From NCBI RefSeq assembly GCF_022869785.1, contig NZ_CP094997.1:5084001-5148000 (forward strand): DNA of 64,000 nt, in the 5' to 3' direction. Origin of the DNA: Dyadobacter chenwenxiniae. GTDB taxonomy: Bacteria; Bacteroidota; Bacteroidia; Cytophagales; Spirosomataceae. Of this stretch, positions 1 to 9,348 are shown one piece after another (within the stretch, counting starts at the first letter, position 1; the number at the start of each line of letters is the position of its first letter). Below the pieces are notes generated by a model. It saw nothing but the letters and a program-made list of their open reading frames with translations. It was not told the origin of the DNA and ran no database searches. The position numbers were made by a program, and so were the translations under genes.

Positions 1-38
1 AAGGTTTACCCGGTATATGTGCTACCCAGTGAAAATGT

Positions 39-1367
39 TCAATTCCATTTAAAGACCAGATTTTCATCTCCGGCCGCGCGTTCTACATACATTAAAATTA
101 AAGTCATCATTTCCTGGTCGCTCCGCATGTTCCCCGTTGACATCACCAGTTCTGGAGGTCTGTGCGGATTGGCCGGATTGGCAGCCGTATTGTCATAAGT
201 GCCTTCTACGTGCACAATGGCCCCTTTTGGCAGTAGCAAAGGCTTTTTGTATTTATAAATCTCCTGCCAGCGAAAATCCCACGCAGGCACATGCACGAGC
301 TTGATCGTGTCGCCTGCGGCCGTGGTCGCGTAAGCTTTGAATTCCTTGCCCAGATAATGCATATGCGGCCAGGCATAAAGCAGCGAAACGTCCGGCTGGT
401 TGTTGGCAATGCGCAAACGGAAGCTTTTAACCTCGTCTGCGAAAATCATGAACGGCGGACTAATGTCCTTCTCCCCGATCCCGCCGGAACCCAGACTGAT
501 CACCTTTACCTTGCGTTTGATCGGGCTGGTTTTAAAGAAAATGTTCACGCCATCCATGCTTTCCGCATCAACGGAAGAAGGTCCGAAATGCACGGTTACC
601 AGCACGACGCCGCGCTTTGGCATGACCCAACCCATGTCTTCCGGGTAAGTTTCAACAGTGGTCCCGGGAATCCAGCCGCCGTAATAAGTCATTTCTTTTT
701 TGTACTTGACCCACTCATAATATTTATCGCCGGAAGGTCCGCTCAGATCTACAAAATCGACCGTATTATTCAAGTCAATTGCGGGATCAGCCACCGGGTG
801 GATCGCGAAATTGGCGTGGTGAATAAGTTTTTTGTTATTGGAAGTAAATTCGATGGCCTCAACATTAGCCTCCTGGCCAAGCTCGAAAGGGATTTTGAAC
901 ATCACAAACCTTTCCGCAGCATCGCCTTTGACAACAAATCCCTCCTTCAAGCGGAGCGAAAGATCCGGCTTGCGCTTATAGGCCGTTCCCGCATTGACCC
1001 TCGCCTGCAAATCCTGCTCAGCTTTCAGGTTCTGCTTTCCTTTCGGTGTCCCGCCATCGATCCAGCCGACGATGGTTTTAATGTCTTTATCGCTCAGCGA
1101 GCGGTCATTGGCAAAAGAATTGAAATGATTATCCGCTTTCCAGGGCGGCATATAGCGCGAGCTCACGACCTGTTTGATGAACTTGGATCGCTTACTAACA
1201 TCCTCAAAAGTGATCAATGGAAAGGGAGCCGCTTCGCCCGTCCGGTGGCAAGGCACGCAATTGGCATGAACAATGGGCTGGACATCCTTATAAAACTCCG
1301 GAACCTGGCCTGCACACAAATCACACAACAACAAAAGCACAAACAAAAGGCCTTCTCGGAACGGCAT
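39..1367 (-). CDS. c-type cytochrome fused to a copper monooxygenase-like domain
   Basis: Secreted protein of about 442 aa. A hydrophobic signal peptide is followed by a haem-attachment motif CVPCH (residues 37-41), then a C-terminal region resembling type II copper ascorbate-dependent (PHM-like) monooxygenases. Candidate copper ligands are a His-His pair (about 183-184), a His near 260, an HMH motif (335-337) and Met residues near 409-414. The HxH plus Met arrangement is known from the PHM CuM site; assignment here is by eye. The start was placed at the second in-frame ATG because it sits directly before the hydrophobic core; an ATG nine codons upstream is possible. It probably acts in the periplasm or on the outer surface as a redox enzyme. 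The substrate is unknown and no partner gene is adjacent. Confidence 0.75.
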   Translation of the reverse strand: MPFREGLLFVLLLLCDLCAGQVPEFYKDVQPIVHANCVPCHRTGEAAPFPLITFEDVSKRSKFIKQVVSSRYMPPWKADNHFNSFANDRSLSDKDIKTIVGWIDGGTPKGKQNLKAEQDLQARVNAGTAYKRKPDLSLRLKEGFVVKGDAAERFVMFKIPFELGQEANVEAIEFTSNNKKLIHHANFAIHPVADPAIDLNNTVDFVDLSGPSGDKYYEWVKYKKEMTYYGGWIPGTTVETYPEDMGWVMPKRGVVLVTVHFGPSSVDAESMDGVNIFFKTSPIKRKVKVISLGSGGIGEKDISPPFMIFADEVKSFRLRIANNQPDVSLLYAWPHMHYLGKEFKAYATTAAGDTIKLVHVPAWDFRWQEIYKYKKPLLLPKGAIVHVEGTYDNTAANPANPHRPPELVMSTGNMRSDQEMMTLILMYVERAAGDENLVFKWN

Positions 1368-1445
1368 GGTTATGAGTGGGTTTAACTCATGCAATTTAGT
1401 AATAGAAAATTAATTTTAAAATAATTTAAGAAAGGCTGCTACACT

Positions 1446-2597
1446 TTATAGTTTGTCTAAATCACTGATCGAATAGATGGTCACACCACTTCTTTTTTGA
1501 AATTCTTTGCCTCCATAAATAAGGTTAAGACTTGCTTCCCCTGTAATTTTCTTGAAATGATTTAATCCATTGAAAAAGTCATTTTGAATGGTTTTGCCGG
1601 ATTTGATCTCAACAACCTTCAAATCAACGCCCTCTGTAATGAGCAAGTCTATTTCGTTTTGGCTATAATCTCTCCAAAAATAGAAGTGCGGCTGTCTTCC
1701 TTGGTTCAGAACATTCTTTTGAAGTTCATTGATAATCAGGTTTTCATATAAAGCGCCTTTTGCAAAATGAACATTTAATTGCTCCACATTGCTTATTCCT
1801 AAAAGATGCGCGGCTAAGCCTACATCATAAAAGTAAATTTTCGGTGTGCTAACGACTCGTTTGCTGAAATTTTGATGGTAAGGTTGAAGTCGAAATGCGA
1901 TAAATGAGGTTTCTAAAACCGACAGCCAAGCATTAACCGTCTTATTATCAATTCCCAGTTCAACGCCCAGACTTTGCTGATTGAAAAGTTGCCCGATCCT
2001 GCCAGCCAAAAGCTGAATAAAGCGTTGAAATTGGCTCAGGTTAAGAATATTTTTAACTTGTCTTACGTCCCGTTCAATATAAGTTCTAAGGTAATTGTCA
2101 TAGAATGTGGAAGCGTCAATATCATCCACAAGCTTGCGTGGATAGGAACCGGATAAGATGTATTCTTCCCAAGTTTCGGGCGCATATGCTGTGCCTTTCA
2201 ACTCATTTAGCGAAAACGGTAAGAGATAGAAAATAGCCACACGTCCAGCCAGTGACTGGGTGATTTGCTCCATCATCAGGAAGTTTTGCGAACCGGTCAA
2301 TATGTATTCACCCTTTCGATTTCTTTCGTCAGTCAAAACTTGGAGATAAGAAAACAATTCAGGCACATATTGCGCTTCGTCAATGACAACGCCATTTTGG
2401 TAATTTTCTAAAAATCCAACAGGATCGTCTTTGGCAAATGCTCTTAGACTCAGATTTTCCAGATTCACATATTGATAATCTGGCCTGACCATCTTTGCCA
2501 ATGTCGTTTTTCCCGACTGCCTAGGGCCGGTTAAGCTAATAATTGGATACTTTTCCAGCATTCCATTTAGCTTGTCAACAAGTTCTCTATTAACCAT
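1446..2597 (-). CDS. AAA family ATPase with DUF4143 domain
   Basis: 383 aa. An N-terminal AAA_14-type ATPase has a Walker A motif GPRQSGKT (residues 24-31) and a Walker B VVIDEAQ (70-76). The C-terminal half matches the DUF4143 arrangement, including a PD-(D/E)xK-like stretch (NEIDLLITEGVDLKVVEIK, roughly 315-335). These proteins are widespread single-gene accessory ATPases of unknown biological role. The gene looks AT-richer than argB and dsbD next to it, which fits horizontal acquisition. Its start codon lies one base from a perfect inverted repeat (2598-2632), suggesting operator control at the translation start. Family assignment is firm, function unknown. Confidence 0.88.
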   Translation of the reverse strand: MVNRELVDKLNGMLEKYPIISLTGPRQSGKTTLAKMVRPDYQYVNLENLSLRAFAKDDPVGFLENYQNGVVIDEAQYVPELFSYLQVLTDERNRKGEYILTGSQNFLMMEQITQSLAGRVAIFYLLPFSLNELKGTAYAPETWEEYILSGSYPRKLVDDIDASTFYDNYLRTYIERDVRQVKNILNLSQFQRFIQLLAGRIGQLFNQQSLGVELGIDNKTVNAWLSVLETSFIAFRLQPYHQNFSKRVVSTPKIYFYDVGLAAHLLGISNVEQLNVHFAKGALYENLIINELQKNVLNQGRQPHFYFWRDYSQNEIDLLITEGVDLKVVEIKSGKTIQNDFFNGLNHFKKITGEASLNLIYGGKEFQKRSGVTIYSISDLDKL

Positions 2598-2632
2598 TTG
2601 TAAATTTAGGAATCAAATTCCTAAATTTACAA
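2598..2632 (-). promoter_or_regulatory. perfect 16-bp inverted repeat abutting the DUF4143 ATPase start
   Basis: Arms 2598-2613 and 2617-2632 are exact reverse complements (core TTTAGGAAT / ATTCCTAAA) with a 3-nt spacer. The repeat ends immediately before the ATG at 2597, leaving no room for a Shine-Dalgarno. It could be a dimeric repressor operator, or an mRNA hairpin that masks the start codon. There is no T-run, so a terminator is less likely. Confidence 0.6.
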
Positions 2633-2667
2633 TAACACTTTAATTATTTACACCTCAAATTTTTTAA

Positions 2668-3453
2668 TTAAAGGGCAATCACCGTCCCAGCAGCAGACAT
2701 CACAGCTTCCAGCAGATCATCCGAATGGCAGATTGTAACTTGCTTTACGCCATCCTTTAATGCTTCGAATGCACCATCCAGTTTTGGGATCATGCCTTTG
2801 TTGATGACACCGGACGATTTGTAATCGGCATACGAAGCTGGATTAAGCGATGCTATGACTGCATTATCATCATCAGGATCAGATAAAACGCCTTTTTTCT
2901 CAAAGCAAAAAATAAGGTTTACTTCAAATAATTCGGCCATGGCGACGGCTGTTGCAGAGGCCATGGTGTCGGCGTTGGTGTTGAGTAACAAACCTTCCGA
3001 GCTGTAAGTGAGTGGCGCAATGACCGGGATGAGTCCGCTACTTAACAATGCGTTCACTTGCGCTGCATTAACAGCTTCAATATCTCCCACAAAGCCATAA
3101 TCGATGGTTTTTACGGGTCGTTTTACTGAACGTATGATGCCGCCGTCAGCGCCTGTGAGGCCGATTGCGTTGCAGTTCAGGGCTTGCAGTTGTGCTACAA
3201 GATTTTTGTTGACCAATCCACCATAAACCATGGTTACAACGTCCAGCATCGCCTTATCCGTAATTCTGCGGCCTTCTACCATCTGCGTTTCAATCTGCAA
3301 TTTGGCTGCAATTTGCGTGGCCACTTTTCCGCCGCCGTGAACGAGGATTTTGGGAGCATCGAGTTTGGCAAAGTCGCTTAGAAAACGGGCGCAGGCTTCG
3401 GGGTTGTCGATCACATTACCACCGATTTTTACAACATAAAGGGCTTGGGACAT
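2668..3453 (-). CDS. argB: acetylglutamate kinase
   Basis: 261 aa amino-acid kinase fold. It phosphorylates N-acetylglutamate (or the N-succinyl analogue used by some Bacteroidota) in arginine biosynthesis, in the cytoplasm. The phosphate-binding KIGGNVID appears near the N terminus and the substrate-binding LVHGGGKVATQ near residue 40. Length is normal for ArgB. The start ATG at 3453 gives the canonical N terminus MSQALYVVKIGG; the open frame extends 17 codons upstream but across a good promoter. No other arg gene is in the window. Confidence 0.93.
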   Translation of the reverse strand: MSQALYVVKIGGNVIDNPEACARFLSDFAKLDAPKILVHGGGKVATQIAAKLQIETQMVEGRRITDKAMLDVVTMVYGGLVNKNLVAQLQALNCNAIGLTGADGGIIRSVKRPVKTIDYGFVGDIEAVNAAQVNALLSSGLIPVIAPLTYSSEGLLLNTNADTMASATAVAMAELFEVNLIFCFEKKGVLSDPDDDNAVIASLNPASYADYKSSGVINKGMIPKLDGAFEALKDGVKQVTICHSDDLLEAVMSAAGTVIAL

Positions 3454-3486
3454 TGTATTGGGTTTTTTACGCTGATTTTGAGCCGA

Positions 3487-3494
3487 CAAAGTTA
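3487..3494 (-). promoter_or_regulatory. TAnnTTTG-type -7 promoter box for argB
   Basis: On the minus strand the sequence reads TAACTTTG, matching the Bacteroidota sigma-A -7 consensus TAnnTTTG. Transcription would start near 3480, giving a leader of roughly 25 nt before the argB ATG. A -33 box is not obvious. Confidence 0.45.
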
Positions 3495-3584
3495 GCAGAA
3501 ACAAGCCGGGTTAGAAGTGGAATTTTCTTTGATGAATTTTTTTGGCAAAATTACGTTGACTAAGCAAAGCAGAATTTAAACATT

Positions 3585-5672
3585 ATGAAACGCCGCCTTC
3601 TCATTTCCCTTGTTCTTTGTCTATTTTTTTCACAATCCGTTTTTGCTCAATTGCAAAAAGCCAAAGCACATTGGACCTACACATTTTCCAAACCGGAAGC
3701 GAAGAAGGGGGAGACGGTCGATTTGGTTTTTACAGCCATTGTTGACAAAGACTGGTACATTTATTCCAGCGATTTCGACCCGGATCTGGGGCCTATGCTG
3801 ACGACCTTCAATTTTGAAAAAAATAACACATTTGAAGTTGTGGGCAAGCTGAAACCGCAGAATCCCAAAGAGAAATTTGAGGAAGTCTGGGGTGGTAAAG
3901 TTCGCTACTTCGAAGGAAAAGGCGTTTTTAAACAGACTGTAAAAATACTCGCAGACAATCCGGTCATCAAGGGAAGCTCCGAATATCAAACCTGCAGCCA
4001 CGTAACCGGGCTTTGCATTCCGGGCAACGACGATTTTGAGTTCAAAGGCCTGAAAGTAGTTGCTGGCGCAGCAACCAGTGATACACAGCCAACCGTAGGC
4101 AAAACCGAATCTGCAACAGATTCATCTTCATCGGTTGCAGCCGTGCTGGCTGACACTTCATTAACCATCAATGCAGGTGACGCCGACACATTAGCCCAGG
4201 CAGAAGCCGCCGCGACTTTATCTCAAACATTAAGTTCAGAAGATGAATCGGCCGACAAATCGCTCTGGGGCTTTGCATTAGCTGCATTTTTATCCGGCTT
4301 AGTCGCATTGCTTACACCCTGCGTTTTCCCGATCATCCCCATGACGGTAAGTTATTTTACCAATCAGGAAAAAGGAAAGCTGAAAGCATTCATATACGGC
4401 ATTTCCATTGTTTTGATATATACATTAATAGGAACCGTGGTTTCGCGGTTAAATGGCCCGGCATTTGCCAATTTTCTGAGCACGCACTGGATTCCTAACC
4501 TGCTTTTCTTTGCTATTTTCTTCGTTTTTGGGCTATCCTTTTTAGGGCTTTTCGAGATCGTCTTGCCCAGTGGTTTTGTAAATAAAATGGATCAAAAAGC
4601 TGATCAGGGCGGTTATGCGGGCGTTTTCTTCATGGCGTTTACATTGGTGCTCGTTTCATTTTCGTGCACCGGGCCCATTGTAGGAAGTTTGCTCGTGGCC
4701 TCCGCGGGTGGCGAAGTGGTGAAGCCTATTATTGGTATGGCGTCGTTTTCGGCTGCATTTGCGATTCCATTTACATTGTTTGCCCTTTTTCCGCAATGGC
4801 TCAAATCTTTGCCCAAGTCCGGCGGCTGGTTAAACACCGTAAAAGTCGTTTTGGGCTTTTTGGAACTGGCGTTAGCATTGAAATTTTTCAGCATCGCCGA
4901 TCAGGTTTATCACTGGCGTTTGCTCGATCGCGAGATCTATCTTGCATTCTGGATCGTCATTTTCGGTTTGTTAGGGTTTTATCTTTTGGGCAAAATCAGG
5001 ACTCCGCACGATTCTCCGCTTGAAAAAGTAAGTGTTCCCAGATTACTTTTATCCATTGTCACATTTACCTTCGTTGTTTATATGATCCCGGGCATGTGGG
5101 GCGCGCCGTTAAAAGCACTGGCCGGTTATCTTCCCCCACAATCCACATTGGATTTTGATCTGAACAAAAGAACTGCGGGAGTTGTCTCCAACATTACACC
5201 CGGTGAAACGCGCAAATATGCCGACCTTTTCCACTTACCGCATGAATTGGAAGGTTTCTTCGATTATAAAGATGCATTAGCCTATGCAAAAAAAGTCAAC
5301 AAGCCCGTTTTTATCGACTTTACCGGCCACGGCTGCGTCAACTGCCGCGAGATGGAAGCCCGCGTTTGGGTTGACCCGGCTGTGCAGCAACGTCTTCGCA
5401 ATGATTACGTAATCGTGGCGCTTTATGTGGATGATAAAACGGAGCTGCCGGAAGCATCCTGGTATACTTCCAAATATGACAATAAGATCAAAAAAACCAT
5501 AGGCGCCCAGAATGCCGACTTGCAGATTGTAAAATACAACAACAACGCACAACCACATTATTGCCTGGTGGATCATGAAGGTAATCTGCTCGTAAAGCCA
5601 AAAAATTACGATTTAAACCAAGCCAATTTCGCGGCGTTTTTAGATAGCGGAAAAGCAGCGTTCGGGAAATAG
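3585..5672 (+). CDS. dsbD: protein-disulfide reductase DsbD
   Basis: 695 aa inner-membrane protein that passes electrons from cytoplasmic thioredoxin to periplasmic thiol partners. A signal peptide (1-21) is followed by an N-terminal periplasmic domain with a Cys pair in YQTCSHVTGLC (near 135-145). A Thr/Ser/Ala-rich linker leads to an eight-helix CcdA-like membrane domain with LTPCVFP (Cys about 246) and SFSCTGP (Cys about 359). The C-terminal thioredoxin-like domain carries HGCVNC (Cys about 582 and 585). All three redox-active Cys pairs of classical DsbD are present, so it should be functional. It is transcribed alone and followed by hairpins at 5682-5767. Confidence 0.93.
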   Translation: MKRRLLISLVLCLFFSQSVFAQLQKAKAHWTYTFSKPEAKKGETVDLVFTAIVDKDWYIYSSDFDPDLGPMLTTFNFEKNNTFEVVGKLKPQNPKEKFEEVWGGKVRYFEGKGVFKQTVKILADNPVIKGSSEYQTCSHVTGLCIPGNDDFEFKGLKVVAGAATSDTQPTVGKTESATDSSSSVAAVLADTSLTINAGDADTLAQAEAAATLSQTLSSEDESADKSLWGFALAAFLSGLVALLTPCVFPIIPMTVSYFTNQEKGKLKAFIYGISIVLIYTLIGTVVSRLNGPAFANFLSTHWIPNLLFFAIFFVFGLSFLGLFEIVLPSGFVNKMDQKADQGGYAGVFFMAFTLVLVSFSCTGPIVGSLLVASAGGEVVKPIIGMASFSAAFAIPFTLFALFPQWLKSLPKSGGWLNTVKVVLGFLELALALKFFSIADQVYHWRLLDREIYLAFWIVIFGLLGFYLLGKIRTPHDSPLEKVSVPRLLLSIVTFTFVVYMIPGMWGAPLKALAGYLPPQSTLDFDLNKRTAGVVSNITPGETRKYADLFHLPHELEGFFDYKDALAYAKKVNKPVFIDFTGHGCVNCREMEARVWVDPAVQQRLRNDYVIVALYVDDKTELPEASWYTSKYDNKIKKTIGAQNADLQIVKYNNNAQPHYCLVDHEGNLLVKPKNYDLNQANFAAFLDSGKAAFGK

Positions 5673-5681
5673 GACCCCTGG

Positions 5682-5767
5682 TTCCGTTGGTTAAAACCCA
5701 ACGGAAAATCTGTTCACAGCCATCGGCAAAAAAAACCCGTCAAAAACCCGTCAACATCAGTTGACGG
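5682..5767. repeat. two hairpins downstream of dsbD, first of a dispersed CCGTTGG-type family
   Basis: The first hairpin has arms TTCCGTTGG (5682-5690) and CCAACGGAA (5698-5706). The second has arms CCGTCAAC (5748-5755) and GTTGACGG (5760-5767). The first resembles the hairpins at 28780-28846, so this looks like a REP-type intergenic element, possibly also ending dsbD transcription. Confidence 0.55.
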
Positions 5768-5844
5768 AGAAAACCATCCACGCTAACCAAATCATTTTGC
5801 GTCGAAATTTTAAATTTATTCCTTTCCTGAAACCTTGTTGTGTT

Positions 5845-8325
5845 ATGACTAAATTCTGGTCTTTTTTGCTGCAACTCCTTTTTCCATTCTCACTTCTTGC
5901 CCAAACCTTCCGCCCGCCTGCCGCCCCTTTAATAACCATTGATCCATACACCAGCGTATGGTCGTTCGGCGATGAACTAAATGGCTCAATAACAAAGCAT
6001 TGGACTGGTAAACCGCATCCTATGGACGGACTGATCCGGGTGGATGGCAAGACCTACCGCTTCATGGGCGCACCCACGCCGACGATGAAAACCATTTTAC
6101 CAACAGCCAAGCAAGCTGCGTATACAGCAAGATTTACAACCGTAAAACCGGATCCAAATTGGTGGTATAAAGAGGGTTACAATATAAGCACATGGAAACA
6201 GGCCCCTGCTCCATTCGGCACGCATGACCGCAACGATGCCATGCTAAAAGGAGGAACAGAGTTTCAGAATGAAGTTTGGTATCGCCGCGAATTCACATTG
6301 ACAGCCGCTGATTTTGAAAAAGCAACATTAAATATCTTTCATGATGATGACGTGGCCGTTTATATCAATGGCGTCCCCGCTTACGACTGCGCGCCTTGCT
6401 TTACAGGCGATTATGAATTTAAACCCATCAGCGCCTCAGCTCGAAAGGCATTGAAAAAAGGAAAAAACATCCTTGCTGCTTATTGCAAGAATGGCGCTGG
6501 CCCGGGTTACATCGACATTGGGTTGGCAGATGAAATTGCTCCGAAAGGTGACGATGTAATTCAGGCTGCCAAGCAAACCGGTTTGGAAATGACTGCCACA
6601 CAAACCATTTATAATTTCGAAGCAGGACCGATTCAGCTCAAAGCCAAGTTTGTTGCGCCATTGATTTTGAAAGATCTTCACATGGTGTCCCGTCCGGTTA
6701 ATTATGTTGTTTACGAACTAATTTCGACCGACGGGAAAATGCATCAGGTTGAAATATTGAATTCAGTTTCAGGGCTTTGGGCGGTGAATGACGCGAGTCA
6801 GCAAGTGGCCGGCAAGAGTGAAACACAAAATGGCTTGCTCATGCTTTCAATGGGAAATACGGAGCAGAAATTACTGGGTAGGAAAGGCGATGACGTCCGC
6901 ATTGATTGGGGAAATGCTTATTTGGCGGTCGCTGCGGCAAAAGTGAAAGGCTCTGCCATGGGTACGCCTGAGGAAATCATAAAGTCATTTTCAAAAAGCG
7001 GCTCCGTCAATGCGAATCAGACAACGGCTGCCCATGCGGATGCCAAATCCATGGCGGTCGTGCTTGCGGATAAAGTTGGTGCGCAAAGCCTTTCCATGCA
7101 CGTAATGCTCGGTTATGACGATGGTTATTCGGTTCAATATTTTGGTAAAAATTTGCGTCCCTGGTGGAATAAGGATGGAAAAAATACAGTTCAAAATGAG
7201 TTGAAAAACGCCGAAGCAGATTTTGCCAAAATCATTAAAGAATGTGAGGCGACGGATGAAATGATTTATCAGGATGCGCTGAAAGCTGGTGGAAAGCAAT
7301 ATGCGGAGCTTTGTGTGTTAGCTTATCGCCAAGCGATATCGGCGCATAAGTTGGTGGCCGATCCATCGGGCGCGCCTTTGTTTTTATCTAAAGAAAATTT
7401 CAGTAATGGCTCCATTGGAACCGTTGATATAACTTATCCATCCGCACCATTATTCCTGCTTTACAACCCAACACTGTTAAAAGGAATGATGGAGCCCATC
7501 TTTTATTATTCCGAAAGCGGCAAATGGACCAAACCGTTCGCGGCGCACGACGTAGGCACCTATCCGCTCGCAAACGGCCAGACTTACGGCGAGGACATGC
7601 CCGTAGAAGAATCTGGTAATATGCTTACGCTGACTTATGCCGTTTGCAAAGCTGAAAACAACATTGATTTCGCCAAAAAGCATTGGAAAGTGCTCACGAC
7701 CTGGGCCAATTATCTCAAAAAAGAGGGCTTCGACCCAGCCAATCAACTCTGCACCGACGATTTCGCCGGCCACCTCGCCCGCAATGCGAACCTGTCTATC
7801 AAGGCAATTATGGGATTAGCCTCTTACGCAAAAATGGCCGAGCAACTGGGCGACACCAAAGAAGCCTCTGAGGTAAATGCACTGGTAAAAGAGTTTGTGC
7901 AAAAGTGGATGCAACTAGCCGACAGCGGCGATCACTACGCCCTAACCTTCGACAACAAAAATTCATGGAGCCAGAAATACAATCTTGTGTGGGATGAACT
8001 CTTGAAGCTCAACGTATTCCCCAAAACCGTTGCCGAAAAAGAAATAAAATATTACCTCACCAAACAAAAACCCTTCGGCCTCCCCCTCGACAGCCGCAAA
8101 ACCTACACAAAATCCGACTGGATCATCTGGACAGCAACATTAGCCACCAACCAGCAAGATTTTGAAGCATTGGTGAAGCCGGTTTACAAATATGCTATGG
8201 AAACACCGGACCGCATTCCGCTGTCGGACTGGCATGAGACGGTGAATGGCAAGTCGGTCGGGTTTCGGGCGCGGTCGGTTGTGGGTGGTTATTGGATGAA
8301 GGTTTTGGGGGAGAAGTGGAAGTGA
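5845..8325 (+). CDS. secreted glutaminase-family protein (DUF4964/DUF5127/DUF4965/DUF1793)
   Basis: 826 aa. The ATG at 5845 gives a clean signal peptide ending at LLAQ. The open frame extends upstream to a TTG, but that part is not signal-like and overlaps a hairpin. The mature N terminus (RPPAAPLITIDPYTSVWS) is typical of the DUF4964 module of the glutaminase A family. A central DUF5127-like region and a C-terminal alpha-helical region with many Trp and acidic residues follow. Such proteins are exported and some hydrolyse glutamine; the substrate here is not proven. The last roughly 300 bp of this gene are repeated as decayed fragments at 9349-9636, 10729-10987 and 12932-13060, making it the source copy of the neighbouring array. 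Confidence 0.85.
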   Translation: MTKFWSFLLQLLFPFSLLAQTFRPPAAPLITIDPYTSVWSFGDELNGSITKHWTGKPHPMDGLIRVDGKTYRFMGAPTPTMKTILPTAKQAAYTARFTTVKPDPNWWYKEGYNISTWKQAPAPFGTHDRNDAMLKGGTEFQNEVWYRREFTLTAADFEKATLNIFHDDDVAVYINGVPAYDCAPCFTGDYEFKPISASARKALKKGKNILAAYCKNGAGPGYIDIGLADEIAPKGDDVIQAAKQTGLEMTATQTIYNFEAGPIQLKAKFVAPLILKDLHMVSRPVNYVVYELISTDGKMHQVEILNSVSGLWAVNDASQQVAGKSETQNGLLMLSMGNTEQKLLGRKGDDVRIDWGNAYLAVAAAKVKGSAMGTPEEIIKSFSKSGSVNANQTTAAHADAKSMAVVLADKVGAQSLSMHVMLGYDDGYSVQYFGKNLRPWWNKDGKNTVQNELKNAEADFAKIIKECEATDEMIYQDALKAGGKQYAELCVLAYRQAISAHKLVADPSGAPLFLSKENFSNGSIGTVDITYPSAPLFLLYNPTLLKGMMEPIFYYSESGKWTKPFAAHDVGTYPLANGQTYGEDMPVEESGNMLTLTYAVCKAENNIDFAKKHWKVLTTWANYLKKEGFDPANQLCTDDFAGHLARNANLSIKAIMGLASYAKMAEQLGDTKEASEVNALVKEFVQKWMQLADSGDHYALTFDNKNSWSQKYNLVWDELLKLNVFPKTVAEKEIKYYLTKQKPFGLPLDSRKTYTKSDWIIWTATLATNQQDFEALVKPVYKYAMETPDRIPLSDWHETVNGKSVGFRARSVVGGYWMKVLGEKWK

Positions 8326-8342
8326 TTTGATTACGAATAATA

Positions 8343-8373
8343 ATGGCGACCCGGATGTTTCCGTGACCGCCAT
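8343..8373. terminator. hairpin between convergent glutaminase and lipoprotein 1 genes
   Basis: Arms ATGGCG (8343-8348) and CGCCAT (8368-8373) flank a loop. The hairpin lies between two convergent stop codons and is homologous to the other inter-unit terminators of the array. It is weak as an intrinsic terminator because it lacks a long T-run. Confidence 0.45.
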
Positions 8374-8391
8374 CGTTGATTTTAATTTCAC

Positions 8392-9162
8392 TTAAGGCAA
8401 ATCCGCAGGCTCCACCTCTTTTATTGACTTATGATCTACAAATATGTGCGCATAGCCAAAAGTTCTTTCTGAATCTGTAAATGCTGTAAAGTTTAAAACT
8501 TGTTCTTTTTCGTTCGCTTCGAATGTTATGGCTTGTTTTTTCCAGATCCCTTTCCAGTTTTTCAAACTCATTGTCAAAGCATTCTTTTTGGTGCCATTTG
8601 AATAGATCCAATCTACCACAACCGCTGACACATATGTCGGCGTAAGATTATTTTGTTTCACTGCACAAACAGAACTTGTCGTATAGTAGGTCAATTCATA
8701 CAATTTACCTGGCGTCAAATTTTTGATAGTAGTTTCAACTGAAGACCGCTTACTTGTTGAAGTTTCATCCTCTGTCCAAGTCTTCTTAGCCTTTGTGCTT
8801 ATAGTCAGGAAGGAACTTGCATTTGGTACATCTTGAATTGGAGATATGGGACTCTCCCATGGCCATGCCGGATTTCCAAACAAATGGATAAAATTTGAGG
8901 AACCAGTCGGATACCCAATTAAATTACTTGAAGTCGAGCTGCCTCTTTGCCATCCATTTGGATAGAGATTTGAACCGAGCGGTCCAAATGTTGAGTGGAA
9001 AATAGGAAGAACTTTAATATATCCTCCATCATCCCGCATACTCGCATCCGTCCTTTCACTTTTCGAAGGCTCGGGAGTCTGCGTATCCTCCTTCGAGCAA
9101 CTGCTCATCATCATTAAACAGGCCAGGGCCAGGCCAATTGGTAATTTTTGTACTAAATTCAC
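8392..9162 (-). CDS. array lipoprotein 1, predicted surface-exposed
   Basis: 256 aa. The type II signal peptide starts MNLVQKLPIG and ends at lipobox MSSC, with the acylated Cys at 22. It is followed by SKED, which fits the K-(D/E)2 surface-export signal described for Bacteroidota lipoproteins. The rest is predicted beta-rich. NLTPGKLYELTYY (about 147-160), a Trp-containing KQAITFEA strand and a C-terminal FGYAHIFVDH motif look like a galactose-binding-type jelly roll, but no family was recognised. Paralogous to the four downstream array genes and closest in layout to lipoprotein 2. Monocistronic, convergent with the glutaminase gene. Function unknown; ligand binding at the cell surface is an inference. 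Confidence 0.82.
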   Translation of the reverse strand: MNLVQKLPIGLALACLMMMSSCSKEDTQTPEPSKSERTDASMRDDGGYIKVLPIFHSTFGPLGSNLYPNGWQRGSSTSSNLIGYPTGSSNFIHLFGNPAWPWESPISPIQDVPNASSFLTISTKAKKTWTEDETSTSKRSSVETTIKNLTPGKLYELTYYTTSSVCAVKQNNLTPTYVSAVVVDWIYSNGTKKNALTMSLKNWKGIWKKQAITFEANEKEQVLNFTAFTDSERTFGYAHIFVDHKSIKEVEPADLP

Positions 9163-9348
9163 TTTTTCCAGTTTTCGTAGTTTAACATTTGTTTTTGTTA
9201 CTGGCTACAAAACAAGCTTTATAAAGTTCACAATGCATAACCATTGAGTGCAAGGACGGTGACGATTATTCTGCGGTGGAGCGCATTTGTGTTAGAGAAA
9301 TAGTAGAGATTTACTTACACTATTTGCAAACCGGAGAACTACATGATC
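9163..9348 (-). promoter_or_regulatory. leader of lipoprotein 1 with shared 17-nt box
   Basis: The plus strand at 9201-9217 reads CTGGCTACAAAACAAGC, found with at most two mismatches upstream of all five array genes, 35-39 nt from each ATG. On the coding strand it contains TTGTTTTG, close to the TAnnTTTG -7 consensus. A further block around 9238-9275 resembles the leaders of lipoproteins 2, 3 and 5. Nothing else is recognisable before the glutaminase remnant. Confidence 0.55.

Noticed and set aside
291..1385. 364-codon open frame on the plus strand opposite the cytochrome gene
   Set aside because: It mirrors the minus-strand gene, has no recognisable motif or signal, and its codon pattern follows from the antisense gene. 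The minus-strand protein has clear haem and copper motifs.
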